A stretch of DNA of 7,315 bases from Bacteroidales bacterium (GTDB lineage Bacteria > Bacteroidota > Bacteroidia > Bacteroidales > UBA932): assembly GCA_004555145.1 (NCBI GenBank), contig SFJB01000080.1:1-7315 (forward strand), given 5' to 3'. Below the pieces are notes generated by a model that did no database searches, was not told where the DNA came from, and saw only the letters and a list, made by a program, of their open reading frames with translations. A program made the position numbers and the translations under genes. Below, one piece after another: positions 6,915-7,315 of this stretch (positions are counted from its first letter, which is position 1; every line of letters begins with the position of its first letter).

Positions 6915-6944
6915 TCGGGACGAAGGTTTAGGTCTTCGTCCCGA
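6915..6944 (-). terminator. Hairpin terminator downstream of dapF
   Basis: A perfect 11-bp inverted repeat (TCGGGACGAAG and CTTCGTCCCGA) closes an 8-nt loop, 6 nt beyond the dapF stop codon. In the dapF direction the stem is followed by the T-rich TATTATTATTG, consistent with intrinsic termination. In the other direction no T-rich tail follows. It insulates dapF from the DUF1232 gene. Confidence 0.75.
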
Positions 6945-6950
6945 GTGCTT

Positions 6951-7315
6951 TCAGCCGATGAGTTCGGCGGGACCTATGAGAAATACCCCTGTGAAGGCGT
7001 CTCCGGGATGACAGGGAGGCACAAACTCCACGGCCAGATCGGCAATGCGGGCACGAAGGTCCACTCGGACGGCATTGCGGGGACAGTCCGGCAGCTGCGC
7101 TGAAACGCTTCCGGCTTCCAATGCGCGAAGCCAGGATGCGAGGGCACAGGCGGTGAGCCCGGTGCCGCAGGCAAGGGTCTCGTCCTCCACACCCTTCTCA
7201 AAAGTGCGCACCTTGAGGCGTCCGTCCGGCAGGACAGCGACGAAATTGGCATTCACACCCACGGGAGCAAAGGCTGGGTCGTGGCGATAGCGCGGGCCCT
7301 CAAGCCCTATTTGCA
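6951..7315 (-). CDS. dapF: Diaminopimelate epimerase, C-terminal part (5' end outside window)
   Basis: DapF interconverts LL- and meso-diaminopimelate in the cytoplasm, the last step before meso-DAP enters peptidoglycan or lysine synthesis. 120 residues before the stop are visible, and the frame is open to the right edge. Recognisable family features are FAPVGVNANFV (substrate-binding Asn at codon 7253-7251) and FEKGVEDETLACGTGLTA, in which the Cys at codon 7169-7167 is the second of the two catalytic cysteines. The first cysteine lies outside the window. The usual ERG triplet before GVEDET is EKG here (Lys codon 7196-7194). That Arg normally contacts the substrate carboxylate. The residue after the catalytic Cys-Gly is Thr, common in Bacteroidota. 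An 11-bp hairpin terminator follows the stop, so dapF is the last gene of its transcript. Confidence 0.95.
   Translation of the reverse strand, partial: QIGLEGPRYRHDPAFAPVGVNANFVAVLPDGRLKVRTFEKGVEDETLACGTGLTACALASWLRALEAGSVSAQLPDCPRNAVRVDLRARIADLAVEFVPPCHPGDAFTGVFLIGPAELIG

Overview
The window looks like a chromosomal segment from a Bacteroidota member, probably order Bacteroidales. The coding DNA is fairly GC-rich and the intergenic gaps are AT-rich. Two candidate promoters carry a -7 element matching the Bacteroidota consensus TAnnTTTG, and start codons lack clear Shine-Dalgarno sequences. Protein types agree: a large eight-segment FtsX/MacB-type permease and a GH20 lipoprotein are typical of gut Bacteroidales. 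The GC level would fit a Rikenellaceae/Alistipes-like genome, but this is a guess.

Layout. (1) 1-3027, minus strand: an ABC export-type operon with an 803-aa MacB/FtsX-like permease followed 25 nt later by its ATP-binding subunit, which runs off the left edge. (2) 3028-3202: a 175-bp divergent intergenic region. It holds the most striking non-coding signal of the window, four alternating TGTAAA/TTTACA half-sites at exact 11-bp intervals (3105-3143), followed by a TATTTTTG promoter element for the rightward genes. (3) 3203-6444, plus strand: a tight three-gene operon of a secreted GH20 beta-N-acetylhexosaminidase lipoprotein, a secreted alpha/beta-hydrolase (esterase-like) 6 nt downstream, and a ZIP metal transporter overlapping the esterase stop codon by 4 nt (ATGA). 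(4) 6521-6871 or 6901, minus strand: a small DUF1232 (YkvA-like) membrane-associated protein. (5) 6951-7315, minus strand: the C-terminal part of diaminopimelate epimerase (dapF). A hairpin terminator and then a candidate promoter separate dapF from the DUF1232 gene.

How they fit together. The GH20 enzyme and the esterase are both exported and nearly fused in one transcript, suggesting joint trimming of N-acetylhexosamine glycans that may carry ester groups. The ZIP transporter is translationally coupled to them, but its biochemical link is unclear. The 11-bp-phased operator lies between the ABC operon and this operon and could control either or both. No mobile elements, CRISPR arrays, tRNA or rRNA genes were seen. 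The proteins belong to known families; the unexplained parts are the operator, the gene grouping, and a few active-site substitutions (Lys in the ZIP metal motif, Lys in the DapF ERG motif).
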